64,000 nt of DNA from Bdellovibrio bacteriovorus HD100 (GTDB lineage Bacteria > Bdellovibrionota > Bdellovibrionia > Bdellovibrionales > Bdellovibrionaceae): the NCBI RefSeq assembly GCF_000196175.1, contig NC_005363.1, positions 3,038,001 through 3,102,000 on the forward strand, written 5' to 3'. Below, piece after piece: positions 17,582 through 26,002 of this stretch. How positions within the stretch are numbered: the first letter of the stretch is position 1; every line of letters starts with the position of its first letter. A model generated the notes under the pieces. The model did not search any database. It saw nothing but the letters and a program-made list of their open reading frames with translations, and had not been told where the DNA came from. Position numbers and translations under genes: made by a program.

Positions 17582-18667
17582 TTAAAACCGGTATGCGAAC
17601 TTGACGGTGTATCGTCTGTCTTCTTTCGGTGAATCTGAGGTGCCGATCTCTTCGCCGTAGGTGGCAAACTGCCACTGAAAACGTTCGGAGGCGAGCTCCA
17701 TACCAGCGGTCCAATACCTTTGATTATATCCGGCACGGGCAAAAACCACATCCCCGAAGTTCAATTCGAGACCGCCGTGGATCAATTTGGCCTTATCCTC
17801 TTCATCCCCTGATGTTAATAAACCACGGTACTCCACCGTCCATGCCGAGCGAACATAGTTAGAATGAATCGGAAAGATTGCTGCCGCGACATCAATGTCC
17901 TGCTTCACCAAATTGGGACGGTTGGCTGTGTCCAATCGGACACCATGTGCCTGATCGAAACTGGTGCCACCCACATCACGAACCACCGCTGCCAGCGTTG
18001 GAATCATTTTCCAGGGAGCTGCCAAAATCAAACCGACATCTGTTGAAAGCCCCACACCTTCACTGGCGATGGAGTCATAACTCATAGGACCCGTCGCTGA
18101 TAAAACAGGATCATCCACTTCCACGCGGCTGATCAGTTTAGTGTTGAAGCCAAGCTTCACCCGGCCGTCAAAGAAGCGGAAATTGAAACCGAGTACGAAG
18201 GCCAAATCATTGCGATAGTATGCATCCACAGTGCTGCCATCGGCCGACATTGTCGCATCCAAAGTGTAATTGCCATAAATGCCGACACCGAAGTTTCTTC
18301 CCACAAAGGACGGCATAACCTGAAGTTTGGCGTGATAAGGAGTGCCGCGCTTTTTATCCAAAGCACCCAGCACGTCTTCAAGGCTGTAGGGATTTGAAAA
18401 AGACTGGTCCGCATAGAAACCTTGAGTCTCGGAGCCAAATTCAATCTCTGGATCGAAGATCGTCCCATAGAAATCACGCAGTTTACCCAACGCTGCGGGA
18501 TTCACCAGCAAAGCGGTCTCATCATTGGTGACAGCAAGGCAAGCCCCACCCATTCCCAGGCAGCGCACCCCACTGTAAAAACTATGACGCTCACGTGCGT
18601 TCACGTCCGGCGTGAACACCATCAAAAGAAACATTTGAATGAGCGCTATCCACAAAATCCGTTTCAT
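17582..18667 (-). CDS. FadL/PorV-like outer-membrane protein, paralog 2
   Basis: The 361-residue protein has a signal peptide and then CLGMGGACLAVTNDETALLVNPAALGK, in which the GMGG and NPAALGK elements match the other two paralogs. It continues with strands such as NFGVGIYGNYTLDATM and RNDLAFVLGFNFRFFDGRVKLGFN and ends in YTVKFAYRF with a terminal Phe, as expected for BAM substrates. A conserved VVRDVGGTSF element recurs as VVWKDVGNTAF in paralog 1 and VVRNVAETGF in paralog 3. ATG 18667 is used because ACGAGG lies upstream and the signal peptide starts there; the open frame runs 7 codons further. It leads a minus-strand set with the lipoprotein, paralog 1 and addAB. Confidence 0.72.
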   Translation of the reverse strand: MKRILWIALIQMFLLMVFTPDVNARERHSFYSGVRCLGMGGACLAVTNDETALLVNPAALGKLRDFYGTIFDPEIEFGSETQGFYADQSFSNPYSLEDVLGALDKKRGTPYHAKLQVMPSFVGRNFGVGIYGNYTLDATMSADGSTVDAYYRNDLAFVLGFNFRFFDGRVKLGFNTKLISRVEVDDPVLSATGPMSYDSIASEGVGLSTDVGLILAAPWKMIPTLAAVVRDVGGTSFDQAHGVRLDTANRPNLVKQDIDVAAAIFPIHSNYVRSAWTVEYRGLLTSGDEEDKAKLIHGGLELNFGDVVFARAGYNQRYWTAGMELASERFQWQFATYGEEIGTSDSPKEDRRYTVKFAYRF

Positions 18668-18869
18668 AGATACCTCGTTTAAAAACATCGAATCAAGTCA
18701 TCAGACTTATCGGACGTTTTCGGGCTCACATTGAGACGTTTCAGAAAAATACATTCAAACGTCCGGCTTACATAATTGTTACGAATTCAGGACCAATGTC
18801 GATTGTGAGTTAAGGACCCCGGATGAATTCCGATAAGTTCTCTGTACCTAAGACCAAGGAGTATCCAGG

Positions 18870-19592
18870 ATGTTTTCGAAGAAAGTCGCAACAATGATTC
18901 TAGGATTGAGCGCAGCTCTTCTCACGGGATGTGAGGCTGAACAAACTGAAAAAGATATGATTGCCGAAGCCCAGTTCTGTCTGGACGAAGCGCGAGATGC
19001 GGCTTCTGCCAATGCCTGCATGAGCAAAATCAACGGCATCACCTCTCCGAACGCCTATACATTAAGATGTGCTGCCGGGTTTATCTCTTCCGGTATCACT
19101 TCCGCCGCCAATCTTTCCTCGGCCCTGACTGCGATCAGTGACGGTGGTGGCCCAACAGACATGCTGACCGCCCTGAACTTTGGCGACGTCAGCCTGGTGA
19201 ACAACACGGCAGAATACTGCAATCAATCAGGTCAAAAAGGTCTGGCTTTGATCGGCGCGATGGCGAAAAGTGCCACGGCTCTTTCAAATGCAGCGGAACT
19301 TCTGAACCTGGGTTCTTGCGGTGGTGACCTGTCCGGCTGCGACACTGCGGCGATTGAAGGTGCTATCAACGACATTATTGCTGATCCGAACTCCCCGGCT
19401 GCTGTGGAAGCCATCGAAGCTATCGGTTCATCTATTCAGACAGTATATTCCGTAACTTGTGGCGGAACCAATAACGCCAACACAGACATCTGTGGTGATA
19501 TCAACCAAGCGGCCGCCACTGCCGGCATTGACATGTCCACCGCCGACATCAACGCCATCGGCCAAGCCCTGCTCGCCCAATGGCAACCATAA
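18870..19592 (+). CDS. Ala/Ser-rich Cys-containing lipoprotein
   Basis: The 240-residue protein carries a lipobox LLTGC (Cys21). The mature part is helical and rich in Ala, Ser, Gly and Asn (for example FISSGITSAANLSSALTAI), with regularly spaced cysteines (QFCLDE, NACMSK, LRCAAG, EYCNQS, GSCGG, SGCDT, VTCGG, DICGD), suggesting exported disulphides. No family is recognised. The composition resembles the lipoprotein at 16601-17572, so the two may be distant relatives. It is transcribed away from the neighbouring barrel genes and toward paralog 3, with its own terminator. The ribosome site AAGGAG is 9 bases from the ATG. Confidence 0.65.
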   Translation: MFSKKVATMILGLSAALLTGCEAEQTEKDMIAEAQFCLDEARDAASANACMSKINGITSPNAYTLRCAAGFISSGITSAANLSSALTAISDGGGPTDMLTALNFGDVSLVNNTAEYCNQSGQKGLALIGAMAKSATALSNAAELLNLGSCGGDLSGCDTAAIEGAINDIIADPNSPAAVEAIEAIGSSIQTVYSVTCGGTNNANTDICGDINQAAATAGIDMSTADINAIGQALLAQWQP

Positions 19593-19754
19593 AAGGTACC
19601 TGCTTACTTTTGCAGAAGCTCTGCAGCAAAATAGAAAACGGCCCACTTTAGGGCCGTTTTGCTTTTTCTAAATCTGTATTTCGGACAAATAACTCGATGC
19701 TTCTGCAGAACTGCGGTGGGCCCTCCTGTGGAGGGTGCCGCAGAGGTACCTTTT
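19591..19754. repeat. Inverted repeat frame around the 19.6-19.75 kb intergenic region
   Basis: AAAAGGTACC (19591-19600) and GGTACCTTTT (19745-19754) are perfect 10-bp inverted copies. Inside them, GCAGAAGC and GCTTCTGC form a second inverted pair, and CTGCGG...CCCTCC / GGAGGG...CCGCAG a third at about 19709-19741. The arms contain the stop codon region of paralog 3 and the 3' end of the lipoprotein gene. Its role is unknown. Confidence 0.4.
19635..19668 (+). terminator. Terminator of the Ala/Ser-rich lipoprotein gene
   Basis: AAAACGGCCC (19635-19644) pairs with GGGCCGTTTT (19651-19660) around a 6-base loop, followed by GCTTTTTC. Confidence 0.88.
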
Positions 19755-20934
19755 AGAAGTCGAGGTTAAGGCGGGTCATGTAGACGCGGCTTTCTACGGG
19801 GGTGTTGCGGGTGCCGACGTCATCTGCGTAACTTGCGAAGTCCAGGTTGAAGATTCCCAGCTCAGCCGAGATACCTGCTGTCCAGAAAGCCTCTTTCAAG
19901 CCCACACGATAATGACCTTTCCACCAAGTGGATACGGTCCAGTCGAACTCAAAGCCCAAGTGAACACCTTTTCTCCAGTTGAAATCCGGATGACCCAAAT
20001 CACGCACATCCAGCACGCCGCGACCACCAAAGATCCACATGCTTGGATATTCCCAGCGCGTTCCGATGTCCACCACTCGATAAAGCTTCTCAGGAGTACC
20101 ACTTTGCGCTTCTTTGTTCAGAAGCTTCAAAGAAGAACCAAAGCCTGTTTCTGCCACGTTTCGAACCACCAAACCCACTGTCGGGCTGGCCAGACGAAGC
20201 ACTGACCACAAACCTGAATCCGGCAGCTCTGGCGTCCACAAGAAGCCGATGTCGGCATCAATAGTGTAACCTTCCAGCATGTCTTCTTTTCTGATGATCT
20301 CATCGCCACCAGCAAAGTCCGTCGCGCTGATCGGACGGCTGTAGAAGCCACGATTCACAAACTTACCGGTCACACCCCAGGAAAGGCGGCCATGATTCAC
20401 ACCTTTCATGTCATCCGCATAGGACAGAGCCAAAGTGGTGTCGGCATAGACGGTCGTGTTGACTGTCGGCCCCACCTGCTGGTGCATGGCCATTTCCACA
20501 GACAGATCCGCAGGGATCAGGGCGATTCCCCAGTTGGGACGAACCCAGAAGCCTTCCATCGGCGCGATACGCATGGAATAGACCTCGCCATAGTTCTTTT
20601 CGATCAGCTCCAGATAAGCCTGCTGCTTTTGCTGCTCGGTCTGATTGCTGCTTTCGATATCCTGGAACTCGTTATAGAAGTCCATCGCCCCCGGCGTTCC
20701 ACCGGCCGTCAAAGACAGATTGATCTGCCCGTCCTCACGACGAGCCAGACCTGCGGGATTATAAAAGATGGCGGAGTAATCATTGGCGACCGCGACAAAA
20801 GCATCACCCATCCCAAGGGCGCGAGGAGCCTGATAGTGGTGGTGAATGGTGGTGCTGATGCTTTCAGCCTGCGCAGATACAGTGGTGATCATCGCAGACA
20901 GACCCGCGAGGAACAGGAATCCTCTATTGAACAT
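19753..20934 (-). CDS. FadL/PorV-like outer-membrane protein, paralog 3
   Basis: The 393-residue protein has a signal peptide (MFNRGFLFLAGLSAMITTVSA) followed by PRALGMGDAFVAVANDYSAIFYNPAGLARR, the classic N-terminal block of this barrel family. Strands such as RLSWGVTGKFVNRGFYSR and VHLGFEFDWTVSTWWKGHYRVGL follow. The C-terminus is VYMTRLNLDF, with a terminal Phe. A Gln-rich insertion (SSNQTEQQKQQAYLELIEK) near residue 110 would form a periplasmic or surface loop. ATG 20934 has GGAGG at a normal distance; an upstream in-frame start is discarded. It is the largest of the three paralogs and is divergent from the barrel gene at 20992. Confidence 0.72.
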   Translation of the reverse strand: MFNRGFLFLAGLSAMITTVSAQAESISTTIHHHYQAPRALGMGDAFVAVANDYSAIFYNPAGLARREDGQINLSLTAGGTPGAMDFYNEFQDIESSNQTEQQKQQAYLELIEKNYGEVYSMRIAPMEGFWVRPNWGIALIPADLSVEMAMHQQVGPTVNTTVYADTTLALSYADDMKGVNHGRLSWGVTGKFVNRGFYSRPISATDFAGGDEIIRKEDMLEGYTIDADIGFLWTPELPDSGLWSVLRLASPTVGLVVRNVAETGFGSSLKLLNKEAQSGTPEKLYRVVDIGTRWEYPSMWIFGGRGVLDVRDLGHPDFNWRKGVHLGFEFDWTVSTWWKGHYRVGLKEAFWTAGISAELGIFNLDFASYADDVGTRNTPVESRVYMTRLNLDF

Positions 20935-20954
20935 AAATTTTGCCTCCAAAATTC

Positions 20955-20984
20955 TTACCATTGATTGTAGACATAATTTATACT
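20955..20984 (+). promoter_or_regulatory. Candidate sigma70 promoter giving a leaderless transcript
   Basis: TTACCA (20955-20960) and TATACT (20979-20984) are separated by 18 bases. The predicted start of transcription falls within a base or two of the ATG at 20992, and no ribosome-binding sequence is present. This is an eye-read match, not an experiment. Confidence 0.35.
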
Positions 20985-20991
20985 TTGTCTT

Positions 20992-21558
20992 ATGCGAGTT
21001 TTTCTAAGCCTCCTTTTTTTGACCTTGGTCGTGAGTTCAATTCAGAGCCTTGCGGCGCCTGCAACGACGACCACTATAGAAACATCTCCTCTCTCTGCTG
21101 AGGATGATCCCGATCTGGCAACTGTAAAAGTCTCAGATTTCGCCGAACGCAAAGAATTTCTGATTCAGACGGCGGTGGGATATCAGAGTGGAAACTATCT
21201 GGAACGCGACGAATGGTCCCAAGGCCCTTACCTGGCACTGCGCTTTGCTTTGATTAAACAATCGCCGCTACCGGCCTGGGACTATGAAATTTCCTATAAC
21301 ACTGAGGAATTCCTCGGCATTGGAGTGGGTCATCGCTGGTACTTCGCAGAAGAAGACCGTTACCTGCCTTACGCCCGTCTGGGTGGCAACGCCTATCTGG
21401 AGTCCTCGGATGGTGTGACGGGTTTGATTGAAATTCGCCGCTGGCGGGTGCATGCCGGGATCGGCGCTGGTGAAACGTTCACCGGCGAAATCGGCACCGG
21501 GTTTTCAGTGACCGGACCGGATATCTATGCCCAGTTCGGATACAACTTTCAATTCTGA
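20992..21558 (+). CDS. Small outer-membrane beta-barrel protein
   Basis: The 188-residue protein has a signal peptide (MRVFLSLLFLTLVVSSIQSLA) and a Thr/Ser/acidic linker, then about 8 amphipathic strands (FLIQTAVGYQSGNYLERD, YLALRFALI, YLPYARLGGNAYLE). It ends YAQFGYNFQF with a terminal Phe. The size matches OmpX/OmpW-like eight-stranded barrels, though no family signature is clear. The ATG has no Shine-Dalgarno and may be leaderless. Its 3' end overlaps that of coaE by 10 bases in convergent orientation, so no intergenic terminator separates them. Confidence 0.65.
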   Translation: MRVFLSLLFLTLVVSSIQSLAAPATTTTIETSPLSAEDDPDLATVKVSDFAERKEFLIQTAVGYQSGNYLERDEWSQGPYLALRFALIKQSPLPAWDYEISYNTEEFLGIGVGHRWYFAEEDRYLPYARLGGNAYLESSDGVTGLIEIRRWRVHAGIGAGETFTGEIGTGFSVTGPDIYAQFGYNFQF

Positions 21559-22154
21559 TTTTTTAGTTCTTCCAGCCACTTCAGCACCCGGTCCACTTCG
21601 CGCAACAAATGCTGCTCGTCGCGGTTGTTGTGCAGAACAAAGTCCGCCTGCTGCTCTTTGAACTGAATGGGAATCTGGGACGCGATCCGCATCTCGATTT
21701 CATCCTCGCTCCAGTTCTGGCGGCGCAGACGCTCTTTTTGTTGCTCCTTCGTGCAGGCCACCACAATCACACCATCAAACTGATCCTTCGCGCGAGTCTC
21801 AAACAACAAGGGGATATCATAGATGGCGAGCTTGTGCCCCATGTCCTCGTACAGACGACGACGACGGCGGGTCTCTTCGCGGATCAACGGATGAGTGATC
21901 GCTTCCAGCTTGTGCAAAAGCTCGGGGTGACCGAAGACCTTCTGCCCAAGCTTGCGTCGGTCCAGGGCTCCGTCGGCAGTCAAAAACTCTGGACCGAACT
22001 CTTGTATGACGGACTTAAGTCCAGCAGAGCCCGGCTTCACGACTTCCTTGGCAATTTCATCAGCATCCACCACCGGAATGTCGTGAGTTCGGAGCATTCT
22101 GCTGACCGTGCTCTTGCCACAGGCTATACCTCCGGTCAGTCCAATCCATTTCAT
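21549..22154 (-). CDS. coaE: Dephospho-CoA kinase
   Basis: CoaE phosphorylates dephospho-CoA on the ribose 3' hydroxyl, the last step of coenzyme A synthesis. The 201-residue length is normal for the family. The P-loop GGIACGKST is at residues 8-16 and is followed by VVDADEIAKEVV, the conserved substrate Asp region. HPLIREETRRRRR and the nucleotide-binding VVACTKEQQKERLRRQNWSE are also typical. AAGGAG lies 8 bases before the ATG. It is divergent from the Ser/Thr kinase by 65 bases. The nearby run of acyl-CoA- and AMP-dependent enzymes may use CoA, though this gene is on the other strand. Confidence 0.93.
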   Translation of the reverse strand: MKWIGLTGGIACGKSTVSRMLRTHDIPVVDADEIAKEVVKPGSAGLKSVIQEFGPEFLTADGALDRRKLGQKVFGHPELLHKLEAITHPLIREETRRRRRLYEDMGHKLAIYDIPLLFETRAKDQFDGVIVVACTKEQQKERLRRQNWSEDEIEMRIASQIPIQFKEQQADFVLHNNRDEQHLLREVDRVLKWLEELKNQN

Positions 22155-22219
22155 ATTTGAAACTCCTTAAGGATTATTTTTATTTTACCGATAGTCTTCT
22201 CAAAGGGGAACATGATTTC

Positions 22220-24181
22220 ATGTCTCAAGCTGTGGAACAGTTCGGAAAATACATTCTTCTAGAGAGACTCGCCGCCGGCGGAATGGCGGAAGTGTATCTT
22301 TCTAAATCCACAGGTGCCGTGGGCGTCAATAAGTTCGTCGCTATCAAGCGCATTCTTCCCCAATATTCCGATCATCAGGACTTTATTGAGATGTTCAAGG
22401 AAGAGGCAAAGATCGCCGTGAATCTGAATCACGGGAACGTTGTCTCAATTTACGATTTCGGGGTCGAAAGAGCCCAGTTCTTCCTTGTCATGGAATACGT
22501 CGAGGGCCGCAACCTTCGCCAGATCCTGAATGAACTTAAGAAAACCAACACTCAATTCACCATCGAGCAGATCGTATACATGATCAAAGAGGTGGCAGCT
22601 GGTCTTGACCACGCTCACCGTTGCATCGATGGCACCACCGGCAAACCACTGAACATCGTTCACCGCGACATGAGTCCGCAGAACATCATGGTCAGCTTTG
22701 AAGGTGAAGTGAAGATCATCGACTTCGGTATCGCCAAAGCGGAAACGCAGATGGAAGCCACCAAAGCCGGTACTCTTAAAGGTAAATACGGTTACATGAG
22801 CCCTGAGCAGGCCGATGGTCAGTCCATCGACCCGCGCACGGATATTTTCTCCATGGGTATCGTCCTGTGGGAGCTTCTGGCCAACGACCGCCTGTTCACT
22901 TCCAACAGTGAAGCGGCGATCCTGCGCAAGATCCGTGAATGTCAGGTGCCTTCCATCAGAAAGATCAATCCTTCCGTTCCACCGGAGCTGGAAAGAATTG
23001 TGAACAAGGCGCTGGCCAAAGACAAAAGCCTGCGCTATCAGACTGCGGCGGCCTTCCACCGTGACCTGAACCGTTTCCTGAATACTCAGTATCCAGAGTT
23101 CTCCCCGCACGACTTCAGCGTGTTCATGAAGAATGCCTTCTCGGCCGCCTTCCTTGAGCAGCGTCGCAAGCTGGTTGAGTTCGCCAAGATTCAGTCGCAG
23201 CCTTCTTCTGAAGACAAAACCATTGTCACTCAGACAGACATGCGCACGCCACAACGTCCTCCGGCTTATGCCCCTCCCGCGGAAGCAGCCGAAGGCGAAG
23301 AGCGTCTGGATCTGGACACGTCCACTGATATTCGTGTGAATCTGGACAATCTGAAAACGCCACCAAAACCTTCCATGCCGAAGGTTCCAGGCGCAACAGA
23401 CACCAACATCACACAAACCCGCACGTCGGCAACAGGCACTTTTGCCTCAGGCCCGGGCACCATGACTCGCACACCTTCCAGCGTCTCCCCGATGGGAACA
23501 CGCACGTCCATTGGCAGACCGGCGCCAAGTTCTTCCATGGAAGACATCACCGGTATCGCGATGAAAGCGGTGGGTGCATTGCTGGTTGTCGTGGGCTTGT
23601 GGTGGGGTTACACCAATTTCGTAGCAAAAAAATCTCCGGGTAAATCCGGTGCGACAGCAGGTCTGACACCGAAACCGGCCACCGCGGGCAACGCCCAGGC
23701 TGCCGGCACCCTGCAACAGACTGAACTGGCTGCCACCTCTCCGGAATACACTGTCACCATCTATTCCAATCCGGGCGGCGCCCGCGTGGTGATTGATGGC
23801 AATGACACGGGTGAATTCACACCGGTGCGCAAGACCGTGAAAGCCAACACTCCTTACAGTCTGCGACTGGTGAAGGAAGGTTACACGGATCTGGTGACAA
23901 CCATCACTCCCACTTATGAGGCGTACTCTTTCACTGGAACTCTTCAACGACTTCCACGAGTGGCTTCCCTGATTATCAACATCGTCAACGGCGGTGCTAA
24001 TCCGGAACTTCGTATTGCCGGCGTTCCAGTCAGCATCAAACCGAGCGGCGACGCTTATCTGATTCAGGCTGAAGTTGGTGTCAAAATACAGGCTAGAAAC
24101 AAGACGACAGGACTCTCTGCAGAAACCACAATTACGGTTCCAGCAGACCAGAGAAAAATTGTAGATTTATATCTGAAATAA
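22220..24181 (+). CDS. Membrane Ser/Thr protein kinase with PEGA domain
   Basis: The 653-residue protein begins with a complete Hanks-type kinase: glycine loop LLERLAAGGMAEVYL, Lys in FVAIKRIL, HRDMSPQN (H148, D150) and DFG (D168), APE-like SPEQADG. A Pro/Thr/Ser-rich linker (about 335-445) with many TxTRT elements follows, then one transmembrane helix (VGALLVVVGLWWGY, about 448-465). The outer part contains a PEGA domain (YSNPGGARVVIDGNDTGEFTPV, about 515-580). HRDMSPQN rather than HRDLKPxN is common in myxobacterial and Bdellovibrio kinases. ATG 22220 has AAGGGG upstream; a further 21 upstream codons are open but unsupported. The acyl-CoA ligase follows after 39 bases, so cotranscription is possible. 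Confidence 0.88.
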   Translation: MSQAVEQFGKYILLERLAAGGMAEVYLSKSTGAVGVNKFVAIKRILPQYSDHQDFIEMFKEEAKIAVNLNHGNVVSIYDFGVERAQFFLVMEYVEGRNLRQILNELKKTNTQFTIEQIVYMIKEVAAGLDHAHRCIDGTTGKPLNIVHRDMSPQNIMVSFEGEVKIIDFGIAKAETQMEATKAGTLKGKYGYMSPEQADGQSIDPRTDIFSMGIVLWELLANDRLFTSNSEAAILRKIRECQVPSIRKINPSVPPELERIVNKALAKDKSLRYQTAAAFHRDLNRFLNTQYPEFSPHDFSVFMKNAFSAAFLEQRRKLVEFAKIQSQPSSEDKTIVTQTDMRTPQRPPAYAPPAEAAEGEERLDLDTSTDIRVNLDNLKTPPKPSMPKVPGATDTNITQTRTSATGTFASGPGTMTRTPSSVSPMGTRTSIGRPAPSSSMEDITGIAMKAVGALLVVVGLWWGYTNFVAKKSPGKSGATAGLTPKPATAGNAQAAGTLQQTELAATSPEYTVTIYSNPGGARVVIDGNDTGEFTPVRKTVKANTPYSLRLVKEGYTDLVTTITPTYEAYSFTGTLQRLPRVASLIINIVNGGANPELRIAGVPVSIKPSGDAYLIQAEVGVKIQARNKTTGLSAETTITVPADQRKIVDLYLK

Positions 24182-24220
24182 TCACTTCGTCGCAAGTCAC
24201 GGCAACCAGGAGTTTTCATC

Positions 24221-26002
24221 ATGACGAAGCCCACCACTTTGGGTCATTCCATTCTAAGCATGCGCAGCCGCAACCCTCACCACGTGGCTGTCAAATACAA
24301 GGTCAACGATTCCTGGAAAGAAAAAAGCTGGAATGAATACTACTCCGACATCGAAGCCGTCGGCTGTGCCCTGCTGTCTTTGGGAATCAAACCCGGTGAC
24401 CGAGTTGCCATCATGGCCAACACCCGTGTTGAATGGTCCACAACGGATCTGGGCATCTTTGGTATCAAGGCCATCACCGTTCCGATCTATCAGAACAACA
24501 CCGCCGACGATGTGGAATACATTCTGAACAACTCCGAATCCCGTATCCTGATTTGCGAAAGCCGCGGCCCTTTGAAAACCTTTGAATCCGTCCGATCCAA
24601 ATGCCCGAAAGTGGAAAAGGTCATCGTCTTTGACGAGACCTGCCCGAACCCGGATGTGGTCACGTGGCCGAAGCTTTTGCAGATGGGAAAAGACTATCTG
24701 GCAAAACACCCCAGCCAGTTCCAGGAGCTGTGTGCATCCCTGACTCAGGAAGATATCGCCACGATTTTGTACACTTCCGGAACCACCGGCCGCCCGAAAG
24801 GGGTGGTCATGACACACCTTCAGGCCATCAGCGAAGTCAGTGAAGCATTCCCTCTTTGTGGCGCCACCGAAGCTGACACCTCCTTGTCTTTCCTGCCCTA
24901 TGCCCACATTTTGGGTCGTATTGAGCACTGGGGTCACGCTTACATCGGATTCACCCTGGCCTTCGCAGAAAGCTTGGAGAAGATCCGCGGCAATTTGACC
25001 GAAGTGCGCCCGACATTCATGATTTCTGTTCCGCGCATCTTTGAAAAAATCTATGCGGCAGTCATAGCCCAGATCCAAACCCAGCCTTTGAAAATGAAAG
25101 TCTTCAACTGGGCCCTGGAAATTGGCACCAAAGTCGGCGAATACAAAATGAGCGGCCAAGTTCTGCCGCTGGATCTGCTGGTTAAGTACGAACTTGCAAA
25201 AAAACTTGTCCTGGACAAAATTCCGACGGCATTCGGTGGTCGCCTGCGCTTCGCCATCAGTGGTGGTGCGCCGATCCCGCGTGAAATTGCCCTGTTCTTC
25301 CACGCCGCGGGCATTCTGATTCTGGAAGGCTATGGTCTGACTGAAACCACAGCCGCCGTTACGGTCAATACACCTTTCAACTATAAATTCGGCAGCGTCG
25401 GCCGTCCCATTGGCGAAGTGAAGCTGAAGATTGCGGAAGATGGCGAGATTCTGGTAAAGAGCGACAAGGTGATGAAGGAATACTATAAAAATCCTGAAGC
25501 CACCAAGGAAGCCTTCACCGATGGCTGGTTCCACACCGGCGACATTGGAGAAATCCTGCCTGGTGGTGACCTAAAAATCACTGATCGCAAAAAAGATCTG
25601 ATTAAAACCGCAGGTGGCAAGTACGTGGCACCGCAGCGCCTGGAAGGACTGCTCAGTCTGTCCCCATACATTGCCAACGTTTTGGTCCACGGTGACCAAA
25701 GAAAGTACATCGTGGCTTTGGTCACACTGGACCGCCCGACTGTGGAAAATCTGGCCAAGGAAAAACAGGTCAGCTATTCCGACTGGAATTCCTTGGTACA
25801 GTCCCCGTTTGTGCAGGATCTGATCAGGAAAGCTGTGGCCGAAACCAACTCGCAGCTGGCGAGCTTTGAAAGCATCAAAAAATACGTCATTCTTCCCAAT
25901 GAATTTACAGTGGAAGGCGGCGAACTGACACCGTCCCTGAAAGTGAAAAGAAAAGTGCTGGATCAACGCTTCAAGGACAAAATCGAAGAGCTCTATCTAT
26001 GA
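24221..26002 (+). CDS. Long-chain acyl-CoA synthetase (AMP-forming)
   Basis: The 593-residue enzyme is an ANL-superfamily ligase that activates fatty acids with ATP and CoA. The phosphate-binding motif ILYTSGTTGRPKGVVMTH is at about residues 180-197. GYGLTETTAAVT is the A5 motif, WFHTGDIGEI and ITDRKKDLIKTAGGKYVAPQ are A7/A8, and LTPSLKVKRKVL carries the catalytic Lys region. FLPYAHILGRIEH and the length fit the long-chain (FadD15/Faa-like) subgroup. AGGAG precedes the ATG. The stop overlaps the next start (ATGA), so this is the first gene of the tight five-gene run and most likely supplies acyl-CoA to it. Confidence 0.88.
   Translation: MTKPTTLGHSILSMRSRNPHHVAVKYKVNDSWKEKSWNEYYSDIEAVGCALLSLGIKPGDRVAIMANTRVEWSTTDLGIFGIKAITVPIYQNNTADDVEYILNNSESRILICESRGPLKTFESVRSKCPKVEKVIVFDETCPNPDVVTWPKLLQMGKDYLAKHPSQFQELCASLTQEDIATILYTSGTTGRPKGVVMTHLQAISEVSEAFPLCGATEADTSLSFLPYAHILGRIEHWGHAYIGFTLAFAESLEKIRGNLTEVRPTFMISVPRIFEKIYAAVIAQIQTQPLKMKVFNWALEIGTKVGEYKMSGQVLPLDLLVKYELAKKLVLDKIPTAFGGRLRFAISGGAPIPREIALFFHAAGILILEGYGLTETTAAVTVNTPFNYKFGSVGRPIGEVKLKIAEDGEILVKSDKVMKEYYKNPEATKEAFTDGWFHTGDIGEILPGGDLKITDRKKDLIKTAGGKYVAPQRLEGLLSLSPYIANVLVHGDQRKYIVALVTLDRPTVENLAKEKQVSYSDWNSLVQSPFVQDLIRKAVAETNSQLASFESIKKYVILPNEFTVEGGELTPSLKVKRKVLDQRFKDKIEELYL

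Noticed and set aside
24254-25534. 426-codon minus-strand open frame opposite the acyl-CoA ligase gene
   Set aside because: The plus strand encodes all adenylating-enzyme motifs in order; the minus frame has no recognisable domain.
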